Below, piece after piece: positions 1 through 6,643 of a stretch of 14,234 nt of DNA; the first letter of the stretch is position 1, and the number at the start of each line of letters is the position of its first letter. Location of the stretch: positions 1 through 14,234 of the forward strand of contig CAMMBX010000021.1 of NCBI GenBank assembly GCA_946494345.1, written 5' to 3'. The position numbers and the translations under genes were made by a program. A model generated the notes under the pieces. The model saw only the letters and a list, made by a program, of their open reading frames with translations. It made no database searches and was not told the DNA's origin. Source of the stretch: an uncultured Mycoplasmatota bacterium. GTDB lineage: Bacteria > Bacillota_I > Bacilli_A > RF39 > UBA660.

Positions 1-5
1 CAATT

Positions 6-46
6 AAATGCAACTATTCCTATTTTTAGGTTGCATTTACTTTTTC
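6..46 (+). terminator. Intrinsic terminator of an upstream gene
   Basis: A perfect 9-bp stem, AAATGCAAC (6-14) with GTTGCATTT (30-38), encloses a 15-nt loop and is followed by ACTTTTTC. It lies before the rplU promoter and most likely ends a transcript that begins outside the window. Confidence 0.75.
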
Positions 47-90
47 AGTTCAGTTAATATTGATAATTTCTTCCAAGATGTAAAAAGTAT

Positions 91-119
91 TTGACGAGAG
101 GACATTTTTATGTTAAAAT
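91..119 (+). promoter_or_regulatory. Promoter of the rplU-prp-rpmA operon
   Basis: The -35 is TTGACG (91-96), followed by a 17-nt spacer and the -10 TAAAAT (114-119). A TG dinucleotide at 111-112 makes it an extended -10. The start of transcription should be near 126, leaving about 135 nt of untranslated leader before rplU. This is one of the best sigma-A-type promoters in the window. Confidence 0.85.
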
Positions 120-125
120 CATATT

Positions 126-245
126 GTTTGTAGCTCGACATATACCTCAATTGTATTGTAAATGTAAAATGTAAGCTGTAAACCGCCTTGAAAAGGTAGA
201 AATTGTTATAAAGAACAATACCTTAAGAGCGAGTCTTTAGTTGAA
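126..245 (+). promoter_or_regulatory. L21-type ribosomal protein leader RNA
   Basis: The transcribed but untranslated stretch before rplU contains a clear hairpin: outer AAGGT (193-197) with ACCTT (220-224) and inner ATTGTT (202-207) with AACAAT (214-219). A possible closing CTCG (134-137)/CGAG (230-233) pairing brackets it. Firmicutes commonly carry an L21 leader here that is thought to let the ribosomal protein control its own operon. The assignment rests on position and the visible hairpin; a covariance-model search (Rfam L21 leader) would decide it. Confidence 0.6.
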
Positions 246-260
246 AAAGGAGGTTAAAAA

Positions 261-563
261 ATGTACGCAGTAATTAAAGTTGGTGGAAAACAATATCGGG
301 TGAGCGTTGGCGATGAAATCTTCGTTGAAAAATTAAATGCTAACAAAGATGATGTTGTTACTTTTGATCAAGTATTAATGCTTGATTCTAAAGTTGGTTC
401 CCCTTATTTAAAGGATGTTACCGTTGAGGGTACGGTCTTAAAAAATGGTAAAGCTAAGAAAATACGTATTTTTAAGTATAAGAATAAATCTAGAAGCAAC
501 CGTAAAACTCAAGGACATAGACAACCATATACTAAAATTAAAATTACTAAGATTAATGGTTAA
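261..563 (+). CDS. rplU: 50S ribosomal protein L21
   Basis: Structural protein of the large ribosomal subunit that contacts 23S rRNA. The 100-residue length fits the family (about 100-103). The N-terminus MYAVIKVGGKQYRV is the L21 signature. The basic C-terminal half (KIRIFKYKNKSR, then HRQPYTKIKI) matches the rRNA-binding K-K-x-R-R-x-G-H-R-Q-x-x-T region. An AAGGAGGT ribosome site ends 6 nt before the ATG. It is first in the rplU-prp-rpmA operon, with prp starting 2 nt after its stop, and is probably under leader-RNA autoregulation. Confidence 0.98.
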   Translation: MYAVIKVGGKQYRVSVGDEIFVEKLNANKDDVVTFDQVLMLDSKVGSPYLKDVTVEGTVLKNGKAKKIRIFKYKNKSRSNRKTQGHRQPYTKIKITKING

Positions 564-565
564 TT

Positions 566-868
566 ATGATTAAAGTAAAAGTAGAAAAAGAAAAGGGTTA
601 TTTTAAAAAAATAAGTATTCTAGGTCATGCAATGTATGCTGATTATGGTAAGGATATAGTTTGTAGTGCTGTTAGTTCTATTGTAACTACTACTATAAAT
701 GGGATCCTTTCAATAGATAAGAATACTATTACCTATCTTGCAAGTAGTAAAGGTTTAACTATTAAAGTTCTAAGTAATGATAGAGTAACTCAATTATTAC
801 TTAATAATATGTTAAGGCTACTTAAAGAATTGGAATTAAAATACAAAGAAAACATTGAAATAAAGTAA
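566..868 (+). CDS. prp: Ribosomal-processing cysteine protease Prp
   Basis: Prp (older name YsxB) removes the N-terminal extension of ribosomal protein L27 in Firmicutes and relatives. The 100-residue protein has the family motif G-H-A-x(3)-D-Y-G-x-D-I-V-C-S-A-V-S. His21 and Cys33 sit where the catalytic dyad (His22/Cys34 of the Staphylococcus enzyme) is expected. It lies between rplU and rpmA, as in most Firmicutes, and its presence agrees with the cleavable extension on the adjacent L27. The start lies 2 nt after the rplU stop without a strong Shine-Dalgarno site, so translational coupling is likely. Confidence 0.95.
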   Translation: MIKVKVEKEKGYFKKISILGHAMYADYGKDIVCSAVSSIVTTTINGILSIDKNTITYLASSKGLTIKVLSNDRVTQLLLNNMLRLLKELELKYKENIEIK

Positions 869-880
869 GGAGGGACTATA

Positions 881-1171
881 GTGGAATTTTTAAAGTTAAA
901 TATTCAGCTTTTCGCTCATAAAAAAGGACAAAGTTCTACATCTAATGGACGTGACTCTATTGGACGTAGATTAGGTGCGAAAGCAGCTGATGGAGAATAT
1001 ATAACTGCAGGAAGTATTATCTATCGTCAAAGAGGAACTAAAATATTCCCAGGTACAAATGTAAAACGTGGTAATGATGATACTTTATATGCAACAGTAG
1101 ATGGAATTGTTAAATTTGAACGTAAGGGTAGAGATAAGAAACAAGTTTCTGTTTATCCTGTAGAAGATTAA
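881..1171 (+). CDS. rpmA: 50S ribosomal protein L27, with Prp-cleavable N-terminal extension
   Basis: L27 reaches the peptidyl-transferase centre with its flexible N-terminus. The start is GTG, preceded by AAGGAGG (867-873), which overlaps the prp stop. The protein (96 aa) starts MEFLKLNIQLF-AHKKGQSS. The first 11 residues are the extension Prp removes after L-F, leaving the conserved A-H-K-K-G end. The body has the family sequence around residues 17-50 (S-x(3)-G-R-D-S-x-G-R-R-L-G, then G-S-I-I-x-R-Q-R-G-T). It is last in its operon and directly followed by a terminator. Confidence 0.98.
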   Translation: MEFLKLNIQLFAHKKGQSSTSNGRDSIGRRLGAKAADGEYITAGSIIYRQRGTKIFPGTNVKRGNDDTLYATVDGIVKFERKGRDKKQVSVYPVED

Positions 1172-1206
1172 AAGAAGGGCAATATTATGCTACTTCTTTT
1201 TCTTTC
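1170..1206 (+). terminator. Terminator of the rplU-prp-rpmA operon
   Basis: AAAAGAAG (1170-1177) pairs with CTTCTTTT (1193-1200), with a further GC/GC pair inside, followed by a pyrimidine tract (TTTTTCTTTC). The stem uses the last base of the rpmA stop codon. Confidence 0.8.
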
Positions 1207-1208
1207 TC

Positions 1209-1237
1209 TTTCTCTTTATAATAAAATATGATAAAAT
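1209..1237 (+). promoter_or_regulatory. Probable promoter of the trhP1-to-folD operon
   Basis: An extended -10, TG-A-TAAAAT (1229-1237), is almost identical to those of rplU and greA. The hexamer 17 nt upstream (TTTCTC, 1209-1214) is a poor -35. A second possible -10, TATAAT, lies at 1217-1222. The promoter would leave a short leader before the ATG at 1261. Confidence 0.5.
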
Positions 1238-1260
1238 ACGTTATGTGAAGTGGTGATATT

Positions 1261-2088
1261 ATGAAACTTTTAGGAGTAATTAATGATAATAATTATTTAG
1301 ACTATAAAAATCTTGATGGAATAATAATGCCTTTAAAAGATTATGCTGTTGATTATTTTAACTATTATAGTCTTGATGAGATAAAAACATATAAAAATAA
1401 TACTAATAAATTATGTTTTGTTGTCATTAATAAGATGATATTTAATAAAGAGTTAGATAATTTACTTAAAGTATTAAAAGAACTAGAGAAGTTAGAAGTA
1501 GATGGTGTTTTCTTCTATGATTTAGCAGTTCTAAGATTAGTTTTAGAAAACAATTTAAAACTTAATTTAATCTTTAATAAAACTCATATGGTTTGTAATA
1601 GTGATACTATTAATTTCTATTATGAAAAGGGTGTAAAAGGAGCATACTTATCTAATGAAATTACTAAAGATGAAATTATAAAAATAAGAAAAAATACTAA
1701 AAGTGACTTATTCATCTTATTATTAGGTAATCCTGTTACCGCCATGAGTAAAAGGCACTTACTTACTAGTTATTTTGTTAATAAAAAAGAATCTAAAAAA
1801 AAGGAACTTATTATTAAAGAGCCTATATCTAAACAACAGTTTTTAGTTAGAGAAGATAATAATGGAACAAGCTTTTTCTATAATAAACGTCTTAATCTTA
1901 GTAATGTCTACAAAGAGTTAGATAAAGCTGGTATTAATTATGGAATTATTGAACAAGGTAGTTTTTCTAAAGAAGAGTATGAAAAACTAATTAATAGTTT
2001 TATTAACTTTAATAAAGCAAAAATAGATAAATTAGCAGGACATAATAGAGGGTTTTTATATCGGGAAACTATTTACAAAGTGAGGTAG
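1261..2088 (+). CDS. trhP1: U32-family tRNA hydroxylation protein TrhP1 (YrrN-like)
   Basis: Probable partner in prephenate-dependent hydroxylation of uridine 34 (ho5U) in tRNA, by analogy with the YrrN/YrrO (TrhP1/TrhP2) pair of Bacillus subtilis. The 275-aa protein has a U32-like beta/alpha pattern: M-V-C-N-S-D-T-I and G-V-K-G-A-Y-L-S-N-E-I-T-x-D-E-I near residues 109-138, then L-L-L-G-N-P-V near 153. It lacks the cysteine cluster present in the next gene, as expected for the shorter pair member. The stop overlaps the ribosome site of trhP2, so the two are coupled. It belongs to a 'peptidase' family by name, but protease activity is not implied. Identification rests mainly on pairing with trhP2. 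Confidence 0.75.
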   Translation: MKLLGVINDNNYLDYKNLDGIIMPLKDYAVDYFNYYSLDEIKTYKNNTNKLCFVVINKMIFNKELDNLLKVLKELEKLEVDGVFFYDLAVLRLVLENNLKLNLIFNKTHMVCNSDTINFYYEKGVKGAYLSNEITKDEIIKIRKNTKSDLFILLLGNPVTAMSKRHLLTSYFVNKKESKKKELIIKEPISKQQFLVREDNNGTSFFYNKRLNLSNVYKELDKAGINYGIIEQGSFSKEEYEKLINSFINFNKAKIDKLAGHNRGFLYRETIYKVR

Positions 2089-2093
2089 TGTTT

Positions 2094-3275
2094 ATGAAGA
2101 AAATAGAATTATTAGCACCAGCAGGTGATTTAGAAAGACTAAAAGTAGTATTATTATATGGTGCTGATGCTGTATATGTAGGAGGAGTTAAACTAAGTTT
2201 AAGAGCTAATGCCACTAACTTTACAAAAGAAGAGTTAAAAGAAGGTTGTACATTCGCTCATAACTTAAATAAAAAAGTTTATTTAACCACTAATATTGTT
2301 TTTCATGATAGTGATAGAATAGGGATGGAAGAATATATTAAAGAAGCGATTGATTGTGGAGTGGATGCTTTTATTGTCAGTGATATATATCTTGCTAACT
2401 ATATTATAGAAAATTATAAACATGTAGAAGTCCATATTTCTACCCAAGAGTCTATTACTAATACTGAAAGTGCTAAATTCTATCAAGAACTTGGTGCTAA
2501 AAGAATTGTCTTAGCAAGAGAACTATCAAAAGAGGAAATAAAAGAAATATCTAGTATTCCTAACCTAGAAACAGAAGTTTTTATTCATGGAGCCATGTGT
2601 ACTTGTTTTAGTGGTAGATGTGCATTATCGAATTATGTCACTAATCGCGATGCTAATAGAGGAGGATGTGCTCAAGTATGTCGTTTTGCTTTCGATTATA
2701 ATAATAATGACAAGTTTTCTCTGGCTACTAAAGACTTAAATATGGCTTATTATATAAAAGACTTAATTGAAATTGGTGTTAGTTCTCTAAAAGTAGAAGG
2801 AAGGATGAGGTCCCTTTACTATCTTGCAACTGTTATTGGCAGTTATCGTTTTATCATTGATAGTATCTATAATAATACTCTAACTGAAGAAAAACTAAAA
2901 GAATATCAACAACGTTTAGATAGAGTTGCTAATCGTGATACTACTAGCCAGTATTTCGCTCACGAAGCCGATGATACTGATCAATATTATACAGGAAGAC
3001 AGGAGGTATCTAATCAAGAATATTTAGGTCTTATAATAGGCTATGATGATGCAACAAAATCAATTATTTTAAAAGAACGTAACTACTTTAAAGTGGGAGA
3101 TTTAGTTGAAATATTTACTCCTAGTGGCGAAATATACCCTTATAAAATAGAAACAATTTTAACAGAAGATAATGAAGTAATAGATGTAGCAAGACATCCT
3201 GAAGAAATTTTAAAATTACCATTTAAGAGAAGACTTATTCCTTATTCTATGATAAGATTAATAAAGAAAGGGTAG
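2094..3275 (+). CDS. trhP2: U32-family tRNA hydroxylation protein TrhP2 (YrrO-like)
   Basis: A classical U32 protein. Relatives TrhP/RlhA/UbiU use an Fe-S cluster and prephenate-linked or other hydroxylation chemistry on RNA or ubiquinone; here a role in ho5U34 of tRNA is inferred. Visible motifs are E-L-L-A-P-A-G-D near the start, G-A-D-A-V-Y-V-G-G (23-31), and the family signature F-I-H-G-A-M-C-x-C-x(4)-C-A-L-S-N-Y (163-181), then R-D-A-N-R-G-G-C-A-Q-V-C-R. The cysteines are 169, 171, 176, 192 and 196. K-V-E-G-R-M follows near 233. A C-terminal beta domain is present. Length is 393 aa from ATG 2094. This start is preferred over GTG 2088 because GAGGT (2082-2086) is 7 nt from the ATG but 1 nt from the GTG. 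Confidence 0.85.
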   Translation: MKKIELLAPAGDLERLKVVLLYGADAVYVGGVKLSLRANATNFTKEELKEGCTFAHNLNKKVYLTTNIVFHDSDRIGMEEYIKEAIDCGVDAFIVSDIYLANYIIENYKHVEVHISTQESITNTESAKFYQELGAKRIVLARELSKEEIKEISSIPNLETEVFIHGAMCTCFSGRCALSNYVTNRDANRGGCAQVCRFAFDYNNNDKFSLATKDLNMAYYIKDLIEIGVSSLKVEGRMRSLYYLATVIGSYRFIIDSIYNNTLTEEKLKEYQQRLDRVANRDTTSQYFAHEADDTDQYYTGRQEVSNQEYLGLIIGYDDATKSIILKERNYFKVGDLVEIFTPSGEIYPYKIETILTEDNEVIDVARHPEEILKLPFKRRLIPYSMIRLIKKG

Positions 3276-3280
3276 ATATT

Positions 3281-3697
3281 ATGTTTAGATATTACAAAGT
3301 TCCAGTTTATGAGTTACAAGAAGATCTAGTAAGCTATGATCAATTAGGTTATATTGTTGCAACACCGTATCATCTATTTGCAAAAGAACTTTTGACAGGC
3401 TATTATAGTATAGAGATTCTAACCGAAGATATGGTAAAGAATAAAAAATTAAACTTAATTAGAGGAAATACTTTAGAGACTAAAAAGAAAATTAGAGATG
3501 TCGCATTATTTACATTTAAAGAAGAGTTTATTCCTAAGAATTTAGTAACAGAAGAGTTTTTAGATTATTATGTAGATAATTTTGATAATTCAAAATTTAA
3601 TAGTATCTATAAGAGTATAAATAATAAGAAACTAAGAAATACTGGTTGTAAGATAAGAAAATTAAAAAATAGTAAAAGGAAGAATTATTATGAATAG
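3281..3697 (+). CDS. Unrecognised small protein A, Y-K-V-P-V-Y start
   Basis: I do not recognise this 138-aa protein. It begins MFRYYKVPVYELQED, a probable beta strand, and ends in a lysine/arginine-rich tail (about residues 112-135). There is no signal peptide or membrane segment. It follows trhP2 after 5 nt and overlaps the next gene by 8 nt, so it belongs to the same operon. The Y-x-V-P-V-Y opening recurs in the next gene and, as Y-K-V-P-F, in the third, which suggests a set of related proteins. The acidic/aromatic middle and basic tail could contact RNA, but that is speculation. Confidence 0.75.
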   Translation: MFRYYKVPVYELQEDLVSYDQLGYIVATPYHLFAKELLTGYYSIEILTEDMVKNKKLNLIRGNTLETKKKIRDVALFTFKEEFIPKNLVTEEFLDYYVDNFDNSKFNSIYKSINNKKLRNTGCKIRKLKNSKRKNYYE

Positions 3698-4100
3698 TAG
3701 TAAAGAATATTATTTAGTTCCTGTTTATCTAATGATAGCAGAAGATATTGGTTATGGAGATATTGAGTTTGAACTTTTAGATAATATAATTGTTTTTAAG
3801 ACTAAAAAAGGTTATGAAGAATTAGATGGTTTTAATAATTTTGTTATTTTAAAATCAGAAAAACAAGATAGTAAAAGACTAGTAATCATAAATAGTAGTG
3901 AAAGTTTAATTCTAAATGAAGACGATATCAAAGAAGAAAATAAAGTTGATATCTATAACTTATATAAAGAAAATGAAAATTTAAGAGGTTATAGTAAAGC
4001 CAATGAAGATATAGACATTAAATACTATAATAAAGATAACTTTAATAATTTTGTAAAGGTAAAAAGGGTAAAAAGAAAAGCTTTAGGAGGAAATAGATAA
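3690..4100 (+). CDS. Unrecognised small protein B, Y-L-V-P-V-Y start
   Basis: A 136-aa protein of unknown function. It begins MNSSKEYYLVPVYLMIAED, sharing the Y-x-V-P-V-Y strand of the gene before it. The middle is rich in Asp, Glu and Asn, and the last 20 or so residues are strongly basic (VKVKRVKRKALGG). No cysteine, signal peptide or membrane helix is seen. It overlaps the preceding gene by 8 nt and its stop lies 1 nt before the next ATG, which points to obligatory co-expression. Base composition matches the neighbours. Confidence 0.75.
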   Translation: MNSSKEYYLVPVYLMIAEDIGYGDIEFELLDNIIVFKTKKGYEELDGFNNFVILKSEKQDSKRLVIINSSESLILNEDDIKEENKVDIYNLYKENENLRGYSKANEDIDIKYYNKDNFNNFVKVKRVKRKALGGNR

Positions 4101-4101
4101 A

Positions 4102-4530
4102 ATGGAAATTTATAAAGTACCTTTTTGTATTATAACAAGTGAAAGACTTAATTATTTTTGTACCCATAAAGGAATGGTTATGGTTAAGAAAAATATTGTA
4201 GGTAATACTAAAGAAATAATGACAGGATTTAATACCTTTTTCAATCCCCAAGATTTTTCTTATAATGATTCTAATACCGGGAATTTAAGATATATTATTA
4301 AAAATATAAAGGCTCACTATTTAAAAGATATAATTGAAAAATATGGTTTTGCTCTTGCTCTTGAAAGTCAAAGTTTTAAACTAGCAACCTTACAAGATGT
4401 TCAAAGATGGAAAAGAGACTTTGAAAACAGTGAATTTTACAAGTATTATCAACAACTAAATAACTTTAGTCAAAAACCAAAAGAAAAAGTTAAAAGTATA
4501 AATAAGAGGCGATTAAATGGACAGTTTTAA
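4102..4530 (+). CDS. Unrecognised small protein C, Y-K-V-P start
   Basis: A 142-aa protein not assigned to a known family. It opens MEIYKVPFCIITSERLNYF, resembling the starts of the two genes before it, and closes with a basic tail (KPKEKVKSINKRRLNG). A helical stretch near residues 72-120 includes A-T-L-Q-D-V-Q-R-W-K-R-D-F-E. AGGAGG (4085-4090) is a good ribosome site inside the preceding gene. The 3' end overlaps the dGTPase gene by 14 nt. It is the third of three adjacent small proteins between trhP2 and the dGTPase. Confidence 0.75.
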   Translation: MEIYKVPFCIITSERLNYFCTHKGMVMVKKNIVGNTKEIMTGFNTFFNPQDFSYNDSNTGNLRYIIKNIKAHYLKDIIEKYGFALALESQSFKLATLQDVQRWKRDFENSEFYKYYQQLNNFSQKPKEKVKSINKRRLNGQF

Positions 4531-5641
4531 TAAAGCGAAAGAAAACTTTTTAAGAAAAGAAAAAGATTTAAGTAAGTATGCTACTAAAAGTAGTGAGGCA
4601 GTTAGACTAAAAGAAGAAAAAGAGGATATTAGACCTCCGTATTTTCATGATATTGATAGAATAATTCACTCTTTATCTTATACAAGATACTTAAATAAAA
4701 CACAAGTCTATACATTTAACGATAATGATCATGTTAGTAGAAGAATTACCCATGTCCAGTTAGTTAGTAAGATTGCAAGAACTATTGGTAGAGCTTTAAA
4801 CTTAAATGAAGACTTAATAGAAGCGATTGCCTTAGGACATGATATTGGTCATACTCCTTTAGGACATAGTGGAGAAGCAATACTAAATAAACTGTCTAAA
4901 GAAGAATTAAACGAGTACTTTGCTCACAATATTCAAGGTGTTAGATATTATATGTATGTATCAAAAGATGGAGAAGGGCTAAATTTAACTCTTCAAACTT
5001 TAGATGGTATAATGACTCATAATGGAGAGATGTTAAGTCCTATTTATAAACCAGTTAATAAAACTAAAGAAGAATTTTTAAGAGAATATGAAGAAAGTTA
5101 TAAAGATATAAAAAAGACTAAAACATATCATCCTATGACTTTAGAAGGTTGTATAGTTAGAATAAGTGATATTATAGGTTATATTGGTAGAGATATAGAA
5201 GATGCCATTATGATTGGAAAACTTAAAAGAAGTGATATTCCTAAAGAAATTACAAGCATTTTAGGTGATAATAATAGAGATATTGTCAATAATATTATTT
5301 TAGATATTGTTAATGAAAGTATAGATAAATCTTATATTAAAATGAGTGATGCAGTATATCAGGCTTTATTTGCTTTAAAAAAATTTAATTATGATAATAT
5401 TTATAAATACTCTATGACAAAAGAAGAATATACTTATTATGAGAAAGGTATTTATAAACTATATCATATATATCTGAAAGATATAGATACTAATAATAAA
5501 GATAGTATAATATACAAGACATTTTTACAACATCAATCTAAAGAATACCTAGATAATACAAACATTAAAAGACAAGTAATAGACTTTATCGCTGGTATGA
5601 CAGATGACTTTTTGATAAGAGAGATAAAAAAATATGAGTAG
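4517..5641 (+). CDS. dgt: dGTPase-like HD-domain dNTP triphosphohydrolase
   Basis: Expected to hydrolyse dGTP or other dNTPs to the nucleoside and triphosphate, tuning the cytosolic dNTP pool. The N-terminal part has the family block D-I-D-R-I-I-H-S-L-S-Y-T-R-Y-L-N-K-T-Q-V-Y (45-65). The HD metal site is visible as His79 (R-R-I-T-H-V-Q-L), His108-Asp109 (L-G-H-D-I-G-H-T-P-L-G-H) and Asp218 (R-I-S-D-I-I-G-Y). F-A-H-N-I-Q-G-V-R near 135-143 is a further family element. At 374 aa it resembles the shorter dGTPase-like subgroup. Substrate and allosteric preference cannot be read from sequence. It starts inside the preceding gene and overlaps folD by 8 nt. Confidence 0.9.
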   Translation: MDSFNKAKENFLRKEKDLSKYATKSSEAVRLKEEKEDIRPPYFHDIDRIIHSLSYTRYLNKTQVYTFNDNDHVSRRITHVQLVSKIARTIGRALNLNEDLIEAIALGHDIGHTPLGHSGEAILNKLSKEELNEYFAHNIQGVRYYMYVSKDGEGLNLTLQTLDGIMTHNGEMLSPIYKPVNKTKEEFLREYEESYKDIKKTKTYHPMTLEGCIVRISDIIGYIGRDIEDAIMIGKLKRSDIPKEITSILGDNNRDIVNNIILDIVNESIDKSYIKMSDAVYQALFALKKFNYDNIYKYSMTKEEYTYYEKGIYKLYHIYLKDIDTNNKDSIIYKTFLQHQSKEYLDNTNIKRQVIDFIAGMTDDFLIREIKKYE

Positions 5642-6404
5642 AATTTTAGATTGTACTAATTTAGAAGAAGAAATATTAACTAAAGTAAAGAAAGATCTTA
5701 AGAAAAAGCACCCTTTTCTTGCTATTCTAACCTTTAATGATTCTATTTATGAGAAGTTATTAATAGATAAGTGCCTTGAACTTAATATAGACTTTAAACA
5801 TTACAAGTTAGATAATTCTAATACAAGAGAAGTTAATTCTTTAATAGATGAATTAAATAAAAATATAAAGATAACCAGTATTTTATTAGTAGAGCCTCTT
5901 TCCAAAAGTATAGATAAATATTCATGTTATGAAGCGATAGATATAAATAAAGATATAGATGGGGTTAATCCCCTTAATCAATATTATTTGTCTATAAATA
6001 AACCTAAGATAATCAATTCAACTGTAAAAGCTGTTATAAAAATATTAGAGTCTTATAACATCTCTTTAAGTGGGAAAAAAGTTGCTGTTATAGGTAGAAG
6101 TCATAATATATCTAGACCTCTTGCGAACTATTTAATAAATAAAGATGCAACTATTACTATATGTCACTCTAAGACTAAAGATTTAGTTAAAATATTAAAA
6201 AACAGTGATATTGTGATAAGTGCGACAGGTGTTAATAATCTCTTTAAAAGTAGTGATTTAAAAGATAATACTACTGTTATAGATATAGGTTTAGGTGATG
6301 TCTTAATAGATAGTGATAATATTAGTTATACTTCTAGAACTAAAGGGGTAGGGCCTTTATCTATCGCTTGTCTTTTAGAAAATTTAGTTAAAAGTATTTA
6401 CTAA
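5634..6404 (+). CDS. Divergent FolD-like protein with altered active site
   Basis: The fold matches FolD, the methylene-tetrahydrofolate dehydrogenase/methenyl-THF cyclohydrolase. It has an N-terminal lobe, K-D-I-D-G (106-110), then a Rossmann lobe with G-K-K-V-A-V-I-G-R-S-x(4)-R-P (147-162) and I-C-H-S-K-T. Aligned by eye without gaps to Escherichia coli FolD, Tyr50 is kept (Tyr39) and Asp121 is kept (Asp109), but catalytic Lys54 becomes Leu43 and Gln98 becomes Val86. The P-C-T-P motif reads N-S-T-V, and T-P-V-P-G-G-V-G-P-M-T reads T-S-R-T-K-G-V-G-P-L-S. At 256 aa it is about 25 residues short. It may have lost cyclohydrolase activity or changed function. It overlaps dgt by 8 nt and ends the operon. 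Confidence 0.8.
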   Translation: MSRILDCTNLEEEILTKVKKDLKKKHPFLAILTFNDSIYEKLLIDKCLELNIDFKHYKLDNSNTREVNSLIDELNKNIKITSILLVEPLSKSIDKYSCYEAIDINKDIDGVNPLNQYYLSINKPKIINSTVKAVIKILESYNISLSGKKVAVIGRSHNISRPLANYLINKDATITICHSKTKDLVKILKNSDIVISATGVNNLFKSSDLKDNTTVIDIGLGDVLIDSDNISYTSRTKGVGPLSIACLLENLVKSIY

Positions 6405-6470
6405 AGTAAATTATTATGATAAAGTAAAGATGTATTAAATGAAAGAAGTTTCATATAATATTAAAGTAAA
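6402..6470 (+). repeat. Three copies of TAAAGTAAA
   Basis: The 9-mer TAAAGTAAA occurs exactly at 6402-6410 (overlapping the folD-like stop), 6420-6428 and 6462-6470. The same region has a small hairpin, ATGAAA/TTTCAT (6439-6444 with 6449-6454). Such short AT-rich words can recur by chance, but three exact copies in 69 bases are notable. Confidence 0.4.
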
Positions 6471-6476
6471 TATAAT
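6454..6476 (+). promoter_or_regulatory. Possible promoter elements before the candidate RNA
   Basis: Two TATAAT hexamers occur, at 6454-6459 and 6471-6476. Neither has a good -35 at 16-18 nt upstream (TTTCAT at 6449-6454 is the nearest for the second). If the second is used, transcription would begin near 6483, just before the structured stretch. Confidence 0.3.
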
Positions 6477-6482
6477 ATTTGC

Positions 6483-6582
6483 ACAATTGAAAATGTTCTC
6501 GCTCCTAAACAGTGCTGAGTAATAAATTATTCCGGATGAAAATGTTTTGAAAGTTCTATCAATTGATAGAATTTTCTTTTTC
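6483..6582 (+). ncRNA. Candidate structured leader or small RNA ending in a terminator
   Basis: This roughly 100-nt stretch is richer in G and C than its surroundings in the core (CTCGCTCC, GTGCTGAG, TTCCGGATG) and contains no convincing gene. CTC (6498-6500) can pair with GAG (6517-6519), and G6501-C6502 with G6514-C6515. GAAAATGTT occurs twice (6489-6497, 6538-6546). CAATTGA (6484-6490) could pair with TCAATTG (6559-6565), which would break the terminator stem, as in an attenuator. I checked it by eye against several riboswitch consensus forms (fluoride, THF, ZTP, TPP) and none matched. It could simply be the 3' tail of the preceding operon. Confidence 0.35.
6549..6582 (+). terminator. Intrinsic terminator after the folD-like gene or candidate RNA
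   Basis: A stem from GAAAGTTCTATC (6549-6560) and GATAGAATTTTC (6565-6576), with one G-T pair and an AATT loop, is followed by TTTTTC. This is a strong intrinsic terminator. It ends either the long operon or a separate short RNA. Confidence 0.85.
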
Positions 6583-6643
6583 TATATAATGTAAAAAAGT
6601 ATGGCCGCTGTTATAAAATATTAGGTGAAACTTTAATTATTAC

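Noticed and set aside
2088..2093. GTG start for trhP2
   Set aside because: The GAGGT ribosome site is only 1 nt from it; ATG 2094 has proper spacing and gives the conserved MKKIELLAPAGD start.
2283..2486. Open reading frame on the minus strand inside trhP2
   Set aside because: Antisense shadow of a clear U32 gene; no ribosome site or recognisable protein features.
4042..4251. Minus-strand open reading frame across the small-protein genes
   Set aside because: Overlaps two coupled genes on the other strand; composition is a mirror of AT-rich coding DNA.
6493..6522. 9-codon leader peptide reading (MFSLLNSAE) in the candidate RNA
   Set aside because: No ribosome site upstream and no run of regulatory codons.
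6483..6582. Known riboswitch (fluoride, THF, ZTP, TPP)
   Set aside because: The conserved core bases of each class could not be found by eye.
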